A stretch of DNA of 64,000 nt, from NCBI RefSeq assembly GCF_024703895.1, contig NZ_CP087968.1:4419535-4483534 (forward strand). Direction: 5' to 3'. This document shows positions 1 through 9,982 of this stretch, one piece after another. The translations under genes and the position numbers were made by a program. Under the pieces are notes generated by a model, which saw only the letters and a list, made by a program, of their open reading frames with translations, searched no databases and had not been told where the DNA came from. How positions within the stretch are numbered: the first letter of the stretch is position 1; every line of letters starts with the position of its first letter. This DNA is from Nocardioides sp. B-3 (GTDB taxonomy: Bacteria > Actinomycetota > Actinomycetes > Propionibacteriales > Nocardioidaceae).

Positions 1-491
1 CGCCGGGTCATCGACTCTTCTGGCGACCTTGGCCGCATGAGCAGATACGCGGACAGGGCCGGGATCATGACGACCTCGCCGCGCTGGTTTGCCAGCTCAC
101 CGGCGAAGCTGACGAGCCCTCGGCCACGCTCAGGCTCGAGTCGCTTGCCGCTAATTGTGGTCCGGCCGGAGAGGACATCCCCCGGACGGACCGGTCGCCG
201 AAGGCGCACGTTCTCCATGCCCGTGCCGCCGACGACGTGCCAGTGTTGGGTACGGCAGTTAATCTCGAGGCGCTGGTATATCGCGATGGTGTGAATCCCG
301 CTGGCGATCAGACCGCCGAGGGCACCCTCGCGCTCGGCCCGCTCAGGCTCAGTGTGGAAGAACTGCGGATCCCACTGCGAGGCGAAGTCGATGATCGCGG
401 CGGTCGTGACTTCGTGCTCGCCGAGCTGCCGGGTCGTGCCGACCTGCAGGTCCTCGGCGTAGACGCCTGTGTCGGGCCCTGCGTGATGCAT
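1..491 (-). CDS. MaoC-like (hot-dog fold) dehydratase, 3' end outside window
   Basis: Reading down from an ATG at 491 gives an open frame to the window edge, about 163 residues. The N-terminal part has the MaoC pattern FASQWDPQFFHTEPERAE followed by GGLIASGIHT, and then a pair R-P-V-R-P-G-D as in hot-dog acyl dehydratases. Such proteins hydrate or dehydrate enoyl-CoA thioesters in fatty acid or aromatic acid degradation. The gene is divergent from a TetR regulator at 606, with an operator-like site between the two, so the regulator probably controls both. The C-terminus is not in the window, and the exact acyl substrate cannot be told. Confidence 0.85.
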   Translation of the reverse strand, partial: MHHAGPDTGVYAEDLQVGTTRQLGEHEVTTAAIIDFASQWDPQFFHTEPERAEREGALGGLIASGIHTIAIYQRLEINCRTQHWHVVGGTGMENVRLRRPVRPGDVLSGRTTISGKRLEPERGRGLVSFAGELANQRGEVVMIPALSAYLLMRPRSPEESMTR

Positions 492-521
492 CGAAGTGCC
501 TCTCGTCCTCTTTTTCCGTTG

Positions 522-538
522 ACCGTATGTTTGTATAG
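522..538. promoter_or_regulatory. Operator-like site between the maoC-like gene and the tetR gene
   Basis: The reverse complement reads CTATACAAACATACGGT. It matches two sites upstream of the ABC importer (CTATACGATCGTATGAA and CTATACGTTCGTACGGT), sharing CTATAC at one end and a CGTA or CATA core. The site lies between divergent start codons at 491 and 606, where a self-regulating TetR repressor would bind. Binding itself is inferred. Confidence 0.6.
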
Positions 539-605
539 CATCTTGGGCTCGATGTACAGGCCCTAGTGAAGAGTGTCAGACTTGGGCCGACGAAGGGAGC
601 GAGCG

Positions 606-1191
606 ATGGCGGTGTCAGCGCGACAGCAGGACCTCACGGCGAAGGCTCGAATCCGCAACACGGCGCTCGAACTGTTCGCGGTGCTCGGCGAGGAGGGCAC
701 GTCCATGCGGCATATCGCCGCGGACGCCGGGGTCACGGTGGGCCTCATCGTGCACCACTTCGGCACGAAGGACCGCCTGCGCGAGGAGGTCGAGCGCAAC
801 GTGGTCGAACAATTCGCCGAGGCGATCGCGTCAGTGCCGACGGACATCGCTCCACGCGACATCGGCCGGCGTCGTGATCGAGCAGTCGCTGAGATGCTCG
901 CCGCCCAGCCCCTTGTGGTCACCTACGTGCGCCGTGCAGCACTCGGGCTCAACGGTCCCCACAGCGACCTCATGAGGCAATTGACCCAACTGGCCATTGA
1001 TGAGGTTGCGCGGGCTCGCGCCGCCGGCCCTGGCCTCGCCGGGCAGCTCCGACGCACACACAGTTATCCGCACCATGACCCGACAATTGGGTCAACTGCT
1101 CCTCCAGCCGATGGTCGACTCGATGTGGGATCAGCTCGGCGAGGACCCTGACTCCATGGAAAAGCCGGCCCTCGCGGTCCGGATAGAATGA
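606..1191 (+). CDS. TetR/AcrR-family transcriptional regulator (frameshift in C-terminal half)
   Basis: The N-terminal 60 residues form a TetR DNA-binding domain: helix ARIRNTALELFAVLGEEGTS, then MRHIAADAGVTVGLIVHHFG, then the usual T-K-D-R-L-R-E-E. I chose the ATG at 606 because an AAGGGA sequence lies just upstream and the TetR fold starts about 20 residues later. The frame is lost near 1,050; the expected C-terminal helices (MTRQLGQLLLQPMVDSMWDQ) continue in another frame to a stop at 1191. This is more likely a base-calling error than real decay. The ligand is unknown, perhaps an acyl-CoA or the importer's substrate. Confidence 0.82.
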
Positions 1192-1821
1192 GCCGCTACC
1201 GCGGTGCCATGACTGGGACCCAGCCCGGACCAGAGGAGTTGACTTCGGGTCCACTGGATCCACACGGCGAAGCGGCGTCCCGGGAGGGTCCCGCCCCGAG
1301 GAACTCGTGAGCGCCATTAGAACCGCCCACGCCTGACGCTCGATGGCGGGAATTCGCGACGGCTCACCCGCGCGGAGGTCGAGCACAGCAGCCCGACGAG
1401 CAGGATCCGAGCCCCGCCACCTTCACTCGCACGGACCCGCGACCGTGACGGTCGACACGAACCTCGGCGCACTGACGCACGCCAAGACCATGGGCAGCAT
1501 TCCCACGCCGTGCGGACGATCAACCCTGAGCTGGTACAAGTTCTGGGACATCGCGTTCGCATCGGTCGTGGCTGAACGCTGCCCGCACTGCACGTCGATT
1601 TCGTACCTCACCGCCAGCGCCCTAGGCCGAGCTGTCAACGGCGGGGATACGGGGTCAGTTTTCAGGCGTCGTCGACACGAGCGACTGGCGTCCCGTCGCC
1701 CACGGCGCCCGTTGCCACCAGTCTAGACCATCTCTATACGATCGTATGAAACAGTAGCCGTGTGGACCACAATACTATACGTTCGTACGGTCCTGATGGT
1801 CAGCCCCGAAAGCGAAGTCAG
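1192..1821. other. Gap of 630 bases with no supportable gene
   Basis: No reading frame on either strand resembles a known protein or shows convincing codon structure. The last 90 bases hold two operator-like sites (1734-1750 and 1775-1791) and so probably the promoter of the importer operon. The rest could be a decayed gene, but I cannot identify one. Confidence 0.5.
1734..1791. promoter_or_regulatory. Pair of operator-like sites upstream of the ABC importer operon
   Basis: Site one, 1734-1750, contains the perfect palindrome ATACGATCGTAT. Site two, 1775-1791, reads CTATACGTTCGTACGGT. They start 41 bases apart, about four helical turns, which would place two repressor dimers on the same face. 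Both resemble the site next to the TetR gene at 522-538. The first importer gene starts 31 bases downstream. Confidence 0.65.
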
Positions 1822-2617
1822 ATGAGCCTGCTGCAGAGTCGCGGACCTCGAGGTTCGTTACGGCGCCGTCCTCGGCGTGGAAAGCGTGAGCCTTGAGGTG
1901 CCGGAGGGCCGGGCAGTGGCACTCCTAGGCGCGAACGGGTCCGGGAAGACCACGACACTGCGTGCGATCGGTGGTCTTCTGCCCTACAGCAGGGGGCGCC
2001 GCACACGCGGTGTCATCGAGTTCGCTGGACGGAGCACCACCTCAATGGCGCCTGAAGCGCTCGTCAAGGCCGGCATTGCCCAAGCACTCGAGGGTCGCCG
2101 GGTCTTCGCCGATATGACCGTGTCGGAGAATCTCGCGATCGGTGCCTTCGCCGTTCGGCGCGAACGTCGATCAGCTCGACAGATCGACGAGGTTCTCGCG
2201 CTGTTCCCACGCCTGCGAGAGCGTCTGGCGCAGCAGGCCGGAACGCTCAGTGGCGGGGAGCAGCAGATGCTGGCGATCGGGCGTGCCCTGATGGCTCAAC
2301 CTCGTCTGCTATTGCTGGACGAACCATCGCTGGGCTTGGCGCCTCGGGTAATCGAGGAGATCGCACAGGCGATCAACGAGATCGTGGCGTCAGGCACGTC
2401 TGTGCTTGTGGTCGACCAGAACACCGAGCTTGCCATGGCTGCCACGCAGACGGCCTACCTCGTCGAGAACGGACGAACGACCAAGCACGGACCGACTCGT
2501 CAGCTCCTCCATGACCCCTCGGTCCGAGCCGCCTACCTCGGCGCCGACGTCGAGCCCGAGGACGCACGCGAAGGCACGCGATCAGCGCACTCTGCCCCGG
2601 CAGAGGGTCAGGCGTGA
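1822..2617 (+). CDS. livF: Branched-chain amino acid/amide-type ABC transporter ATPase (LivF-like)
   Basis: This is one of the two cytoplasmic ATPases of a HAAT-type importer. Walker A is GANGSGKTT, the signature is LSGGEQQML, and Walker B is LLLLDEPSLGLAP; the VVDQN sequence after it occupies the LivF H-loop region. The natural N-terminus MSLLQSR from the ATG at 1822 is separated from the rest by one extra G near 1843, since D-L-E-V-R-Y-G-A follows in the next frame. The stop overlaps the livG start by four bases (GTGA), so the pair is translationally coupled. Importers of this family also carry urea or amides, so the substrate is open. Confidence 0.88.
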
Positions 2618-3413
2618 ACCGCACGACGGGCGACGCCGCCATCATTAGCGCCAAGGGGCTCGGGCTGGCCTTCGGCAACGTGCGCGCGCTCGAGGACGTG
2701 AACTTCACGGTCAAGCAGGGCGAAGTCTTCGCGGTGATCGGACCGAACGGCGCAGGCAAGAGCTCCTTGTTCAACGTCCTCACCTCCGTGTACCGACCCA
2801 CGAGCGGTGCCGTGTCGGTCCTTGGCACAGACATGTCCCGGACACGCCCCGACAAGATCGCCTCACTGGGCATCGTCCGGAGCTTCCAGAACCTCGGTCT
2901 GTTCCCCGAGATGTCGGTGCTCGAGAACGTCCTGATCGGAGGGCACCACCGCACGACGTCAGGAATCTTCCGGAGCTCGGCGCGGAGCCCGCGATGCAGG
3001 CGCGAAGAGGGCGTGGAGCGCGGCCGCGCTCTCGCCACCCTCGAAGACCCGGCGATCTCCGACTCCGGCAGGCCGCCCCGTGGGCCAGCTCCCCGTATGG
3101 CGTGCAGAAGAGGGTCGAGCTCGCCCGGTGCCTGAACGCAGATCCGAAGGTGCTGCTCCCGGATGAGCCCGTGGCGGGCATGACGTCCGAGGACCGCGTC
3201 GAGATCACGACCCTGATCGAGGATCTCAAGGCGAAGCCGGACCTGACACTCCTCATCGTCGAGCACGACGTCGGCATGGTCATGCGAGTCGCCGACACCG
3301 TCATGGTCCTCGACTTCGGCGGCGTCGTCGCCTGTGGCGAGCCCGGGCAGATCCGAACCGACCCAGCAGTCATCAGCGCCTATCTCGGCTCACCCAAGGA
3401 AGACGTCGCATGA
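2614..3413 (+). CDS. livG: Branched-chain amino acid/amide-type ABC transporter ATPase (LivG-like)
   Basis: This is the second ATPase of the importer. It starts with GTG at 2614 inside the livF stop. Walker A is GPNGAGKSS, the Q-loop region is IVRSFQNLGLFPEMSVLEN, and the signature-like LPYGVQKRVELARCL is typical of LivG. Walker B reads LLPDEPVAGM, with proline where leucine is usual. The middle of the gene loses frame at about 2,960-3,090 and resumes in the frame ending at 3413. The C-terminus overlaps the next gene by four bases (ATGA). Confidence 0.86.
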
Positions 3414-4300
3414 TCGAGTTCATCCAGCTCCCGGTGCAGGGCATCTCGCTCGGTGCCTGCTATGCACTGCTCGCACTGGCCTTCGCGATCGTCTTCCGCG
3501 CCAGCCACGTGCTGAACTTCGCGCAAGGCGCAATGCTCCCTGTTCGCCGCCTATCTGGTCTCCTACTTCGCCGTCGACCGCGCGCTGCCCTTTGGACTCG
3601 CCGTCGTCGGCGCCATGGCAGTACTCATCGCCATGGGCGTGGCCTTCCACCGGGTCGTGCTGGTGCGCCTCGCAGGCGCGCCCGAGTTCATCTTCATCAT
3701 GGTCACGCTCGGAGCCGGGATCGTCATCACAGCGACGGTCGAGCTGCTCTTCGGGCCGAACGGACGGCAGTTGGGCGATCCGTGGGGTTCGGACGCCCTC
3801 GCGATCGGCACGGTGACGCTGAATGAGGTCCGGCTGTGGGCGGTGGTCGTCACGGTCATCACGCTGACGGCCTACTTCGTCTTCGAACGGCGCACGACGT
3901 ACGGTCTTGCCACCCGGGCTGCCGCCATGGACCAAGAGGCGGCGGCAGCAGTCGGCGTACCAGTCCGGCGCACGCAGTCCATCGCATGGGCCTTCGCCGC
4001 CTTCCTCTCCGTGCTTGGCGGCATCTTCCTCGCCGGCTATCCCAACTCCGTGCACGTGTCCCCCGGGCGATGCGGCATTACAGAGCCTTCCCCGCCGTCA
4101 TCGTGGGCGGCTCGGGCAGCCCCGTCGGAGCCGTCGTGGGTGGACTGGGGATCGGCATCATCGAAGTGATGGTGGCTGGCTACGCGCCTCCATGGACCGG
4201 AGCCAATGCCAACGCCGTTGCGCCGTACGTCGCGATGATGGTCTTGCTGGTCATCCGACCGCAGGGACTCTTCGGCACTCCCGCAACGAGCAGGGTGTGA
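3410..4300 (+). CDS. livH: Branched-chain amino acid ABC transporter permease (LivH-like)
   Basis: This integral membrane subunit starts MIEFIQLPVQGISLGACYAL, a typical LivH N-terminus, followed by HVLNFAQGAM. It has two frame changes, near 3,535 and near 4,070; joined, it gives about 296 residues with several hydrophobic helices, including VVVTVITLTAYFVF and the C-terminal VAPYVAMMVLLVIRPQGLFG that is standard in this family. It forms the translocation channel together with the livM product, whose GTG start overlaps its stop. Confidence 0.86.
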
Positions 4301-5379
4301 TCGGCATGATCCCTGTCCCCGCAATTTTGGGTCTTCTCGCCGTCATCGGGGCGTGCGTGCTGCCGTTTCAGGCTGGTCCCGAGATCGTTACGATCGGCGT
4401 CTTCGTCCTCGTCGGGGCGGTCGGGGTGACCGGTCTCAATGTCGTCACCGGCTTTGCTGGACAGGTCTCGCTCGGCCAAGCCTTCTTCATGGCGGTCGGC
4501 GCATACTCCTTCGCCCTCCTCAGCCGCTGGTCCGACCAGAATCTGGTCTGGCTGGGAGCCGTTCCACTGGTTGCAGCGGCCTTCGGGGCAGTTGTCGGAC
4601 CGATCGCGTTGCGCGTCGGCGGGCTCTACCCGGCTGTGATGACTCTGGGCCCGGTGTTCATGGGGCAGCACATCCTGTTCAACGTCGAGTCGATCTCGGG
4701 TGGAGCGCCGGGCATGGCCTTCCCGGAGCTGCTGATCGGCACTCACAGCCTGAGTGCCGACAGCCTGCAGATCGGCGGCATCGTCCTCGACCCCAACAGC
4801 ACCTTCTACTACGTGGCGCTGGCTGCGCTGGGGTTGTGCACGTGGCTCACGGTCAACCTGCGGAGGAGCCGTACCGGACGAGCGATGTTCGCCGTCAAGG
4901 AGAACGCTCGGGTAGCAGCACTGTCCGGGATCCATGTGCCGCGCATCAAGATCGCGGCGTTCGCCTACTCAGCGGCACTCGGCGGCCTGAGCGGGGCGCT
5001 CTACACGGCCTACGTCGGGTACGCCCAGCCGGCGCACTGGAGCCTCGCTCTGTCGATCCAGTTCATCGCCGCCGCCATCATCGGCGGTCTGGGCTCGCGG
5101 ATGGGGCCGATCCTCGGCTCGCTGGTCGTATTCGCGCTGCCGAGCCTCATCAAGTCCGTCTCCGGAGGACTCGGCTTCGGCGCGGACATCAACACGGGTG
5201 CGCTGGCCACGCTCGTCTACGGACTTCTCATCATCTGCTTCCTCGTACTCGAACCTCGCGGGCTCGCTGGGATCGTCAAGCGTCTTGAGACGTCCATGAC
5301 GCCCAACGCGGCACAGATGGCGGAAGGGAATCAAGACCCCGTTGGGTCGTCGTATCACTACCGGGAGGACCGCTCATGA
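4297..5379 (+). CDS. livM: Branched-chain amino acid ABC transporter permease (LivM-like)
   Basis: This second permease of the importer has about eight predicted membrane segments. Family features are the run GVTGLNVVTGFAGQVSLGQA near residue 50, the loop SRTGRAMFAVKENARVAALS near 195, and YGLLIICFLVLEPRGLAGI at the C-terminus. I chose the GTG at 4297, which overlaps the livH stop as GTGA; an ATG nine bases later is possible. The frame is intact over the whole length, unlike its neighbours. It overlaps the binding-protein gene by four bases. Confidence 0.9.
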   Translation: MIGMIPVPAILGLLAVIGACVLPFQAGPEIVTIGVFVLVGAVGVTGLNVVTGFAGQVSLGQAFFMAVGAYSFALLSRWSDQNLVWLGAVPLVAAAFGAVVGPIALRVGGLYPAVMTLGPVFMGQHILFNVESISGGAPGMAFPELLIGTHSLSADSLQIGGIVLDPNSTFYYVALAALGLCTWLTVNLRRSRTGRAMFAVKENARVAALSGIHVPRIKIAAFAYSAALGGLSGALYTAYVGYAQPAHWSLALSIQFIAAAIIGGLGSRMGPILGSLVVFALPSLIKSVSGGLGFGADINTGALATLVYGLLIICFLVLEPRGLAGIVKRLETSMTPNAAQMAEGNQDPVGSSYHYREDRS

Positions 5380-6640
5380 AAATGCCCCGCCGATCGTTGT
5401 TCGTAGGTGCCTGTATGGCCCTTGTCGCAACCTCAGCCTGCTCGACCCAAGGCGCGAAGGAAGCCCCGGCAAGTGGTCCGGGCATCGATGCAGAAGCCAA
5501 AGTCATCACCGTCGGCAACATCACTGCCCTGAGCGGCCCCGCCGCCGCTCTCGGGGCACCGCTGTCGAACGGTCTCGAGACCTTCTGGGCCGGCGTCAAC
5601 GAACGCGGGGGCATCGATGGTTGGACGGTCAAGGTGCAGACCGAGGACAGCGGCTATGAACCCCAGCGACACGTCGAGATCTTCAACGGCCTCAAGTCGG
5701 ACGTCGCCATGCTCACCTCCATGGGGTCACCGACCACCAAGGCCATCCAACCCCTGCTCGACCGCGAGCAGCTGGTGACGACCCCACAGTCCTTCGACTC
5801 CTTGTGGGGCACGGATCTCGTCCTCGCACCGAGCGGCACGCCGTACAGCTTCGACATCGCCAACGCGCTCGACCACGTCACCGACGCGGGCGCCAAAGAG
5901 GTCAGCGTCGGCATCATCTACCAGAACGACGAGGTCGGAGCCGACGCGATGCGCGGATTCGATGAAGCTGAGAAGACATACGGCTTCGAGGTAGCCGGCA
6001 AGGAGCCGTTCAAGGCGGGAGACGCCGATTTCACGGCCCAAATCCAGAACTTGAAGTCGGCCGACGCCGATGTCGTCATCGTGGTTGGACTGCCCAGCAG
6101 CACCGGCCCGATCGTCGGAACCTCAGCGAGCCCGGGTTACAAGCCACAGTGGGTCCTTTTCGGGCCAGCCTTCGTCGAACAGCTAATGACCGATGACGGC
6201 ACCCGGGAAGGCACGCCCACCCCGGTCGCAGCGGCACTCGAGGGCGCGTTGTACACCGGTTTCACGGGCCCGTGGGGAGACGAGTCCGCGAGCGCCATGG
6301 CGCAGATGATCGAGGACCAGACGAAGTTCGCGCCGAAGCAGCCGCCGAGCGTCTACTTCACGCTGGGCTACGCCCAAGGCCTGATCCAGAAGGCCATCCC
6401 GGAGAAGGCGATCGCCTCCGGCGACACCTCACGCGAGGGCATCTACGCAGCCAAGATCGCGCTGGGTGAGGTCGACATGGGAGGCCTCCAGTCGAACGTC
6501 ACCTACACCGGAGAACAGGCTCCCCCTCGAGATCAAGCGACATCCAAGTCATCGACTCGTCGCAACCCGGATTCGTGCGCTCCATCGAGCACGCCCTCCT
6601 CGGCGAAGCAGCCGAGTCACTCGAGCTGCCGAATAGCTGA
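5376..6640 (+). CDS. ABC transporter substrate-binding lipoprotein (LivK/Peripla_BP_6-like)
   Basis: This is the extracytoplasmic receptor of the importer. A signal peptide ending ATSACS gives a lipobox with cysteine near residue 22. The mature part has the type I periplasmic-binding fold: ITVGNITALSGPAAALGAPL, then GGIDGWTVKVQTEDSGYEP, then DVAMLTSMGSPTTKAIQPLL. The frame shifts near 6,530; the natural ending reads DIQVIDSSQPGFVRS...LELPN to a TGA at 6638-6640. The gene is last in the operon and is followed at once by a hairpin. Confidence 0.88.
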
Positions 6641-6656
6641 TCACTCCAAGATCATC

Positions 6657-6690
6657 AAGCGGGAGTCGGTTCCATTACCGACTCCCGCTT
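6657..6690 (+). terminator. Terminator-like hairpin after the importer operon
   Basis: A perfect 13-base inverted repeat, AAGCGGGAGTCGG and CCGACTCCCGCTT, encloses an 8-base loop 17 bases after the last stop of the importer operon. There is no long T run, as is common in high-GC actinobacteria. Confidence 0.8.
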
Positions 6691-8290
6691 AGCCCCGGTG
6701 ATTCATGACGGCAGTGACGACGTCGCCGCGGTCTGAGGTGAGCCGGTGGTCGTCTGCGGGTACGACGCTGAGCCGGCTGGCGCGGCCGGGCTGCGGGTCT
6801 CCGGGTCGTGATCTCGTGGCGGACGGGCGGGTCAGGCTGGTGGTGGAATCGCTGCGATGTTCGCGAAGATCGCGACGATCACGGTCGCCCACGGCCGGGA
6901 CTTGGGAACCCGGAGCCGTCTTCGGCGGGCGCCGTGGGTGAGTCGGGCCGGGACGTGGAGGAAGCGGTAGCGCAACGCTTTGGGTTCACAGCCTGCGAGG
7001 ATCTCGGCGTCGCCGACAAGGGCGAGCATGCGGGTCCACGCGACGAGGTCGGCGGCGATCATCACCGCGGTCAGCCGGGCCCGGTTGATCTTGAACTCCC
7101 TCGACGGGAACCGCCCCGGGCCGGTGTCCTTGGCGTGCCGGATCCGGTCCTCGACTCGAGCGTGAGCACGATGCCGGGCTTCGAGGAACGCCAGCTGCAC
7201 GCCGGGCTGGACGGGGGTGTTGGTGGCGATCGTCTGGTAGCGCCAGCCGTCACGCTCTTCGAACAACGAGAGTTGGGCGCCGGGGTGGGGGCGTTCGCGG
7301 CGCACGATGATCCGCATCCCCGCGGGCCAACTGGACAGGTCGAGCAGCCCGGTCAGTTCCGCGACGTCGCCGCCCTCACGGACGCCGCCGTCGGCATCGG
7401 ACGCGGCCGTCCAGACGTCCTTGGGGACGAGCTTGATGGCGTCGCGGATCTTCTCGGTGACCGCGAACCCCACGGAGTACTCAACCCGGCGGCCACGGAT
7501 CTTGCCTTGTTCGGTCAGCCAGTCCGGGAGCTTGTGGGAGGAACCTGCACCGTCGGCGCGGATCAGCAGGTCTTTGCGATACGCGACCGGGATCTGGGCG
7601 ATCGCGTCGGTGAGGACCGTGATGTGGTCGGCGGCGGTGTTCGAAACCGGCCTTCCCGGTCCGCAGTTGCGCGGCCGGGAACTCTTGGCTGTTGTCGCAC
7701 CACACGCCGAGCGGGTGGAAGCCGAAGGTCTTCTTGAACGTGGGCGAAGCGTTCTCTTTCTCGGAGTGTGCGACCACGATGGTGGCGTCGATGTCGAGCA
7801 CGACCGTCGCGCCGAGGTCGGTCCCGGCAACTCGGGACGCGGGCAACCCGCCGGGCAGCTGTGCCCAAACGTGGCGCCGGGCGCGGGCACGCGCGGTGGC
7901 GATCTTCTTCAACCGGCCCGGCGTGACCTCGTCCGGGGTCCGCCACACCGTCGGGGGCGACGCGACCGGGCCGAGAACTGGAGCCCGGTGGCGCAGCACG
8001 TCGATATCAGCGATCGCCTCACCACCATCGGCAAGCATCACCGCGACATCGACCGGGACCCGACCGCGGTCGTGGACCGGGGAGAACGAGCGCCGCACCA
8101 TCGCCTTCGACAACTCGGTCGTGAGGCCGGTCCGATCGGCCAGAAGACGGAGCCCGACACTGCCCGCGTGAGCCACCACGCCGACACCATCGGCAGATAC
8201 GGACAAGCCAGCAGACCACGAAGTACGCTTCACCTACGGAGTGCCTTCCACGTTGGAGATCTTGAGTCGTCGTAAACCCAAGTTTCCCCT
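6690..8290 (-). mobile_element. IS1380-like insertion sequence (ends approximate)
   Basis: One transposase gene fills this stretch. I could not fix the terminal inverted repeats. The left end probably lies just after the operon hairpin (CCCCGGTGATTCATGACG region) and the right end near 8,270-8,290; the outward sequences CGTCATGAATCACC and CGTCGTAAACCCAAG match only partly. No target duplication was found. Confidence 0.6.
6832..8233 (-). CDS. IS1380-family transposase (one frameshift)
   Basis: The N-terminus MKRTSWSAGLSVSADGVG from a GTG at 8233 is typical of actinobacterial IS1380 transposases. A DDE-type catalytic core is suggested by TVVLDIDATIVVAHSEKEN, LLIRADGAGSSHKLPDWL, and later the helix VEDRIRHAKDTGPGRFPS, which may carry the last acidic residue. 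The frame changes near 7,650, after LRTGKAG; joined, the protein is about 467 residues, normal for the family. One frameshift at a G/C run may be a sequencing error, so the element could be active. Confidence 0.82.
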
Positions 8291-8487
8291 GCTGGGTAGG
8301 CACTTCCGTGTTTCTACGCGCCGATCAGGCCGCTGCCTCGTGAACGATCCGGGTTAGCATCGTCCATCACGGTGCCCCCAATAGCGCCCCTCGAGCTCGG
8401 TGGCGATCCGTGCACGTAGCCGCTGAAACTGCGGGCAGCGAAGTCCGACGACGACGGAGGGCGCATGGCCGCGTACCGGCGCTGGGC

Positions 8488-8540
8488 TGTCGGCAACGCT
8501 CGAAAATGGGGCCGATCCGACGCTCGAAAACGAGGCCACC
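8488..8540. repeat. Left terminal inverted repeat of the IS21 element
   Basis: It begins TGTCGGCAACGCTCGAAAAT and holds a second internal copy of the CGCTCGAAAACGAGGCC unit. It pairs with 9983-10035. Confidence 0.85.
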
Positions 8541-8553
8541 GGTTCGTCGGTTT

Positions 8554-9064
8554 CTAGTCTGCCGTGTCTTGGGTTCTGATGCTGGGCAGTGTGTCGATTC
8601 CGCGGTTGCGTAGGCCGGGTGACCCACTCGGTCGCGGTGGCGAACAGGACCCGGTGACCGTGGTGCGCGGCAGCGATGCCCGTGCCGGTGGCCGGGTGGG
8701 TCTTGCCAGTGCCCGGCGGCCCCAACAAGACGACGTTGCGGGCTTCGGTGAGGAACCCACCCGATGCCGGGGATGCGATCTGCTGACGCACCGCGGGCTG
8801 GGCGTCCCAGTCGAACTCCTCGATCGTCTTGCGTGCACCGAACCCGGCCGCGCGGATCCGCAACTGGGCGCCTGATGCGTTCCGGGCGGCGACCTCACGA
8901 TCGAGGACGGCGGCGAGGTACTCCTCGTGCGTCCAGCCGGCATCACGGGCATGGTCAGCCAGTCGGCCTGCTGCTTCGGTGATCCGGGGCGCCTTCAACG
9001 CCGACGCTAGGTAGGTCAGCTGCTTGAGGGCCTCTGTCGCATCACTCTTCGCCTTGGTCGCCAT
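8554..9064 (-). pseudogene. istB: istB-like helper ATPase of the IS21 element, internal deletion
   Basis: From the ATG at 9064 the protein runs through the IstB N-terminal region to Walker A, read as LLGPPGTGKTHPATG (leucine after GKTH is usual; here proline). At VLFATATEWVTR it jumps directly to the family's C-terminal tail, LRNRGIDTLPSIRTQDTAD, in a shifted frame. About 110-130 residues with Walker B and the sensor motifs are missing, so the ATPase should be dead. Its start overlaps the istA stop by one base. Confidence 0.8.
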
Positions 9065-9966
9065 CAGGCCACCTCCTCACTATCGGTCAGGTCGCCGTCG
9101 ATGAGCCCGAAGGCGCGGTCGTAGTCGGCGAGGTCCCGCACCAACCCGGCGTCTGGATCAGACGCCCGTCGGGGTAGCTGGAACTGCTCGCGCAGGACCT
9201 TCGCGGCCGCGACGTGCGCGGGGTCGGTGGTGATGTGAAGTCGCGGCCGGGCATGAAGGAAGTCTCGAAGAACCCGTTGCGGCGCTCCACGATGCCCTTC
9301 GATTCGGGGTCGTACGGCTTCAGCCGCTGCAGTGTGGTGGCCGGGGTGCCGGCGAACGCACCCACCCCTTCGGCATGCCGCTTGCCGCGGCCGATGCCCG
9401 ACTCGTTGTCCCAGATCAACCGGCGCGGGACCCGGCCGAGCTCCTGCAGCAGCTGCCACATCCCGAGCAGCAGATCAGCGGTGTGCCCGGTCGGGATCAT
9501 CCGCCCGACCATGAACCGGGAGTGCGCCGCGGTGATCACCATGACCGGCAACAACGTCTTGCTGCCGTCCTCGAGCGGGATCTTCCTCGGCGGGAACCAC
9601 AGATCACACTGCGCCGCATCACCCGGCAGCCAGATCAGCCGATCCGAGGGATCGACCGGCCAATGATCAGGCCGCAACTGCCGGACGTGGTCGCGGAACC
9701 ACGTGATCGACCCGGTCCAGCCGACCCGCTCGGCGATCACCGTCGCCGGCATGTCCGGCGTCTTGACCAGCAACTGCCGCACCGCCGGTTCTGAACGGCG
9801 TGAACGATGTCGGCACCTCCGGCCGCTCGTACTTCGGCGGCCCGTCCGAGGCCACCGCTCGCGCGACCGTCGACCGCCCAACACCCAGATCCCGTGCAAC
9901 CTGACGCTGCGGAACACCGTCCGCCACCAGCCGCCGGATCAAAGCCCAATCCTCCATAGAGATCAC
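9064..9966 (-). pseudogene. istA: istA-like transposase of the IS21 element, internal deletion and frameshifts
   Basis: The N-terminus SMEDWALIRRLVADGVPQRQ and the following HTH region (VARDLGVGRSTVARAV) are typical of IstA. The DDE core is present: QCDLWFPPRKIPLEDG with its first Asp, WDNESGIG with the second, and the Glu of KGIVERRNGFFETSFMPGRD. After that the sequence jumps to the far C-terminus, TDPAHVAAAKVLREQFQLPR and DLADYDRAFG. Roughly 130 residues are missing. Frame changes lie near 9,790 and 9,250. Confidence 0.8.
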
Positions 9967-9982
9967 CCATCCAATCTGTCTG

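Noticed and set aside
1343..1726. A 127-residue open frame before the importer operon
   Set aside because: No recognisable motif, no ribosome site, and the composition does not differ from chance in this GC range.
6808..7737. A 309-residue open frame on the plus strand
   Set aside because: It lies opposite the IS1380-type transposase, whose catalytic motifs are obvious on the minus strand.
8291..8487. A broken gene between the two insertion sequences
   Set aside because: The stretch is too short and its frames (for example RLRARIATELEGRYWGHRDG) match nothing I can name; the VOC gene on the other side of the IS21 element proved to be complete, so it was not cut by the insertion.
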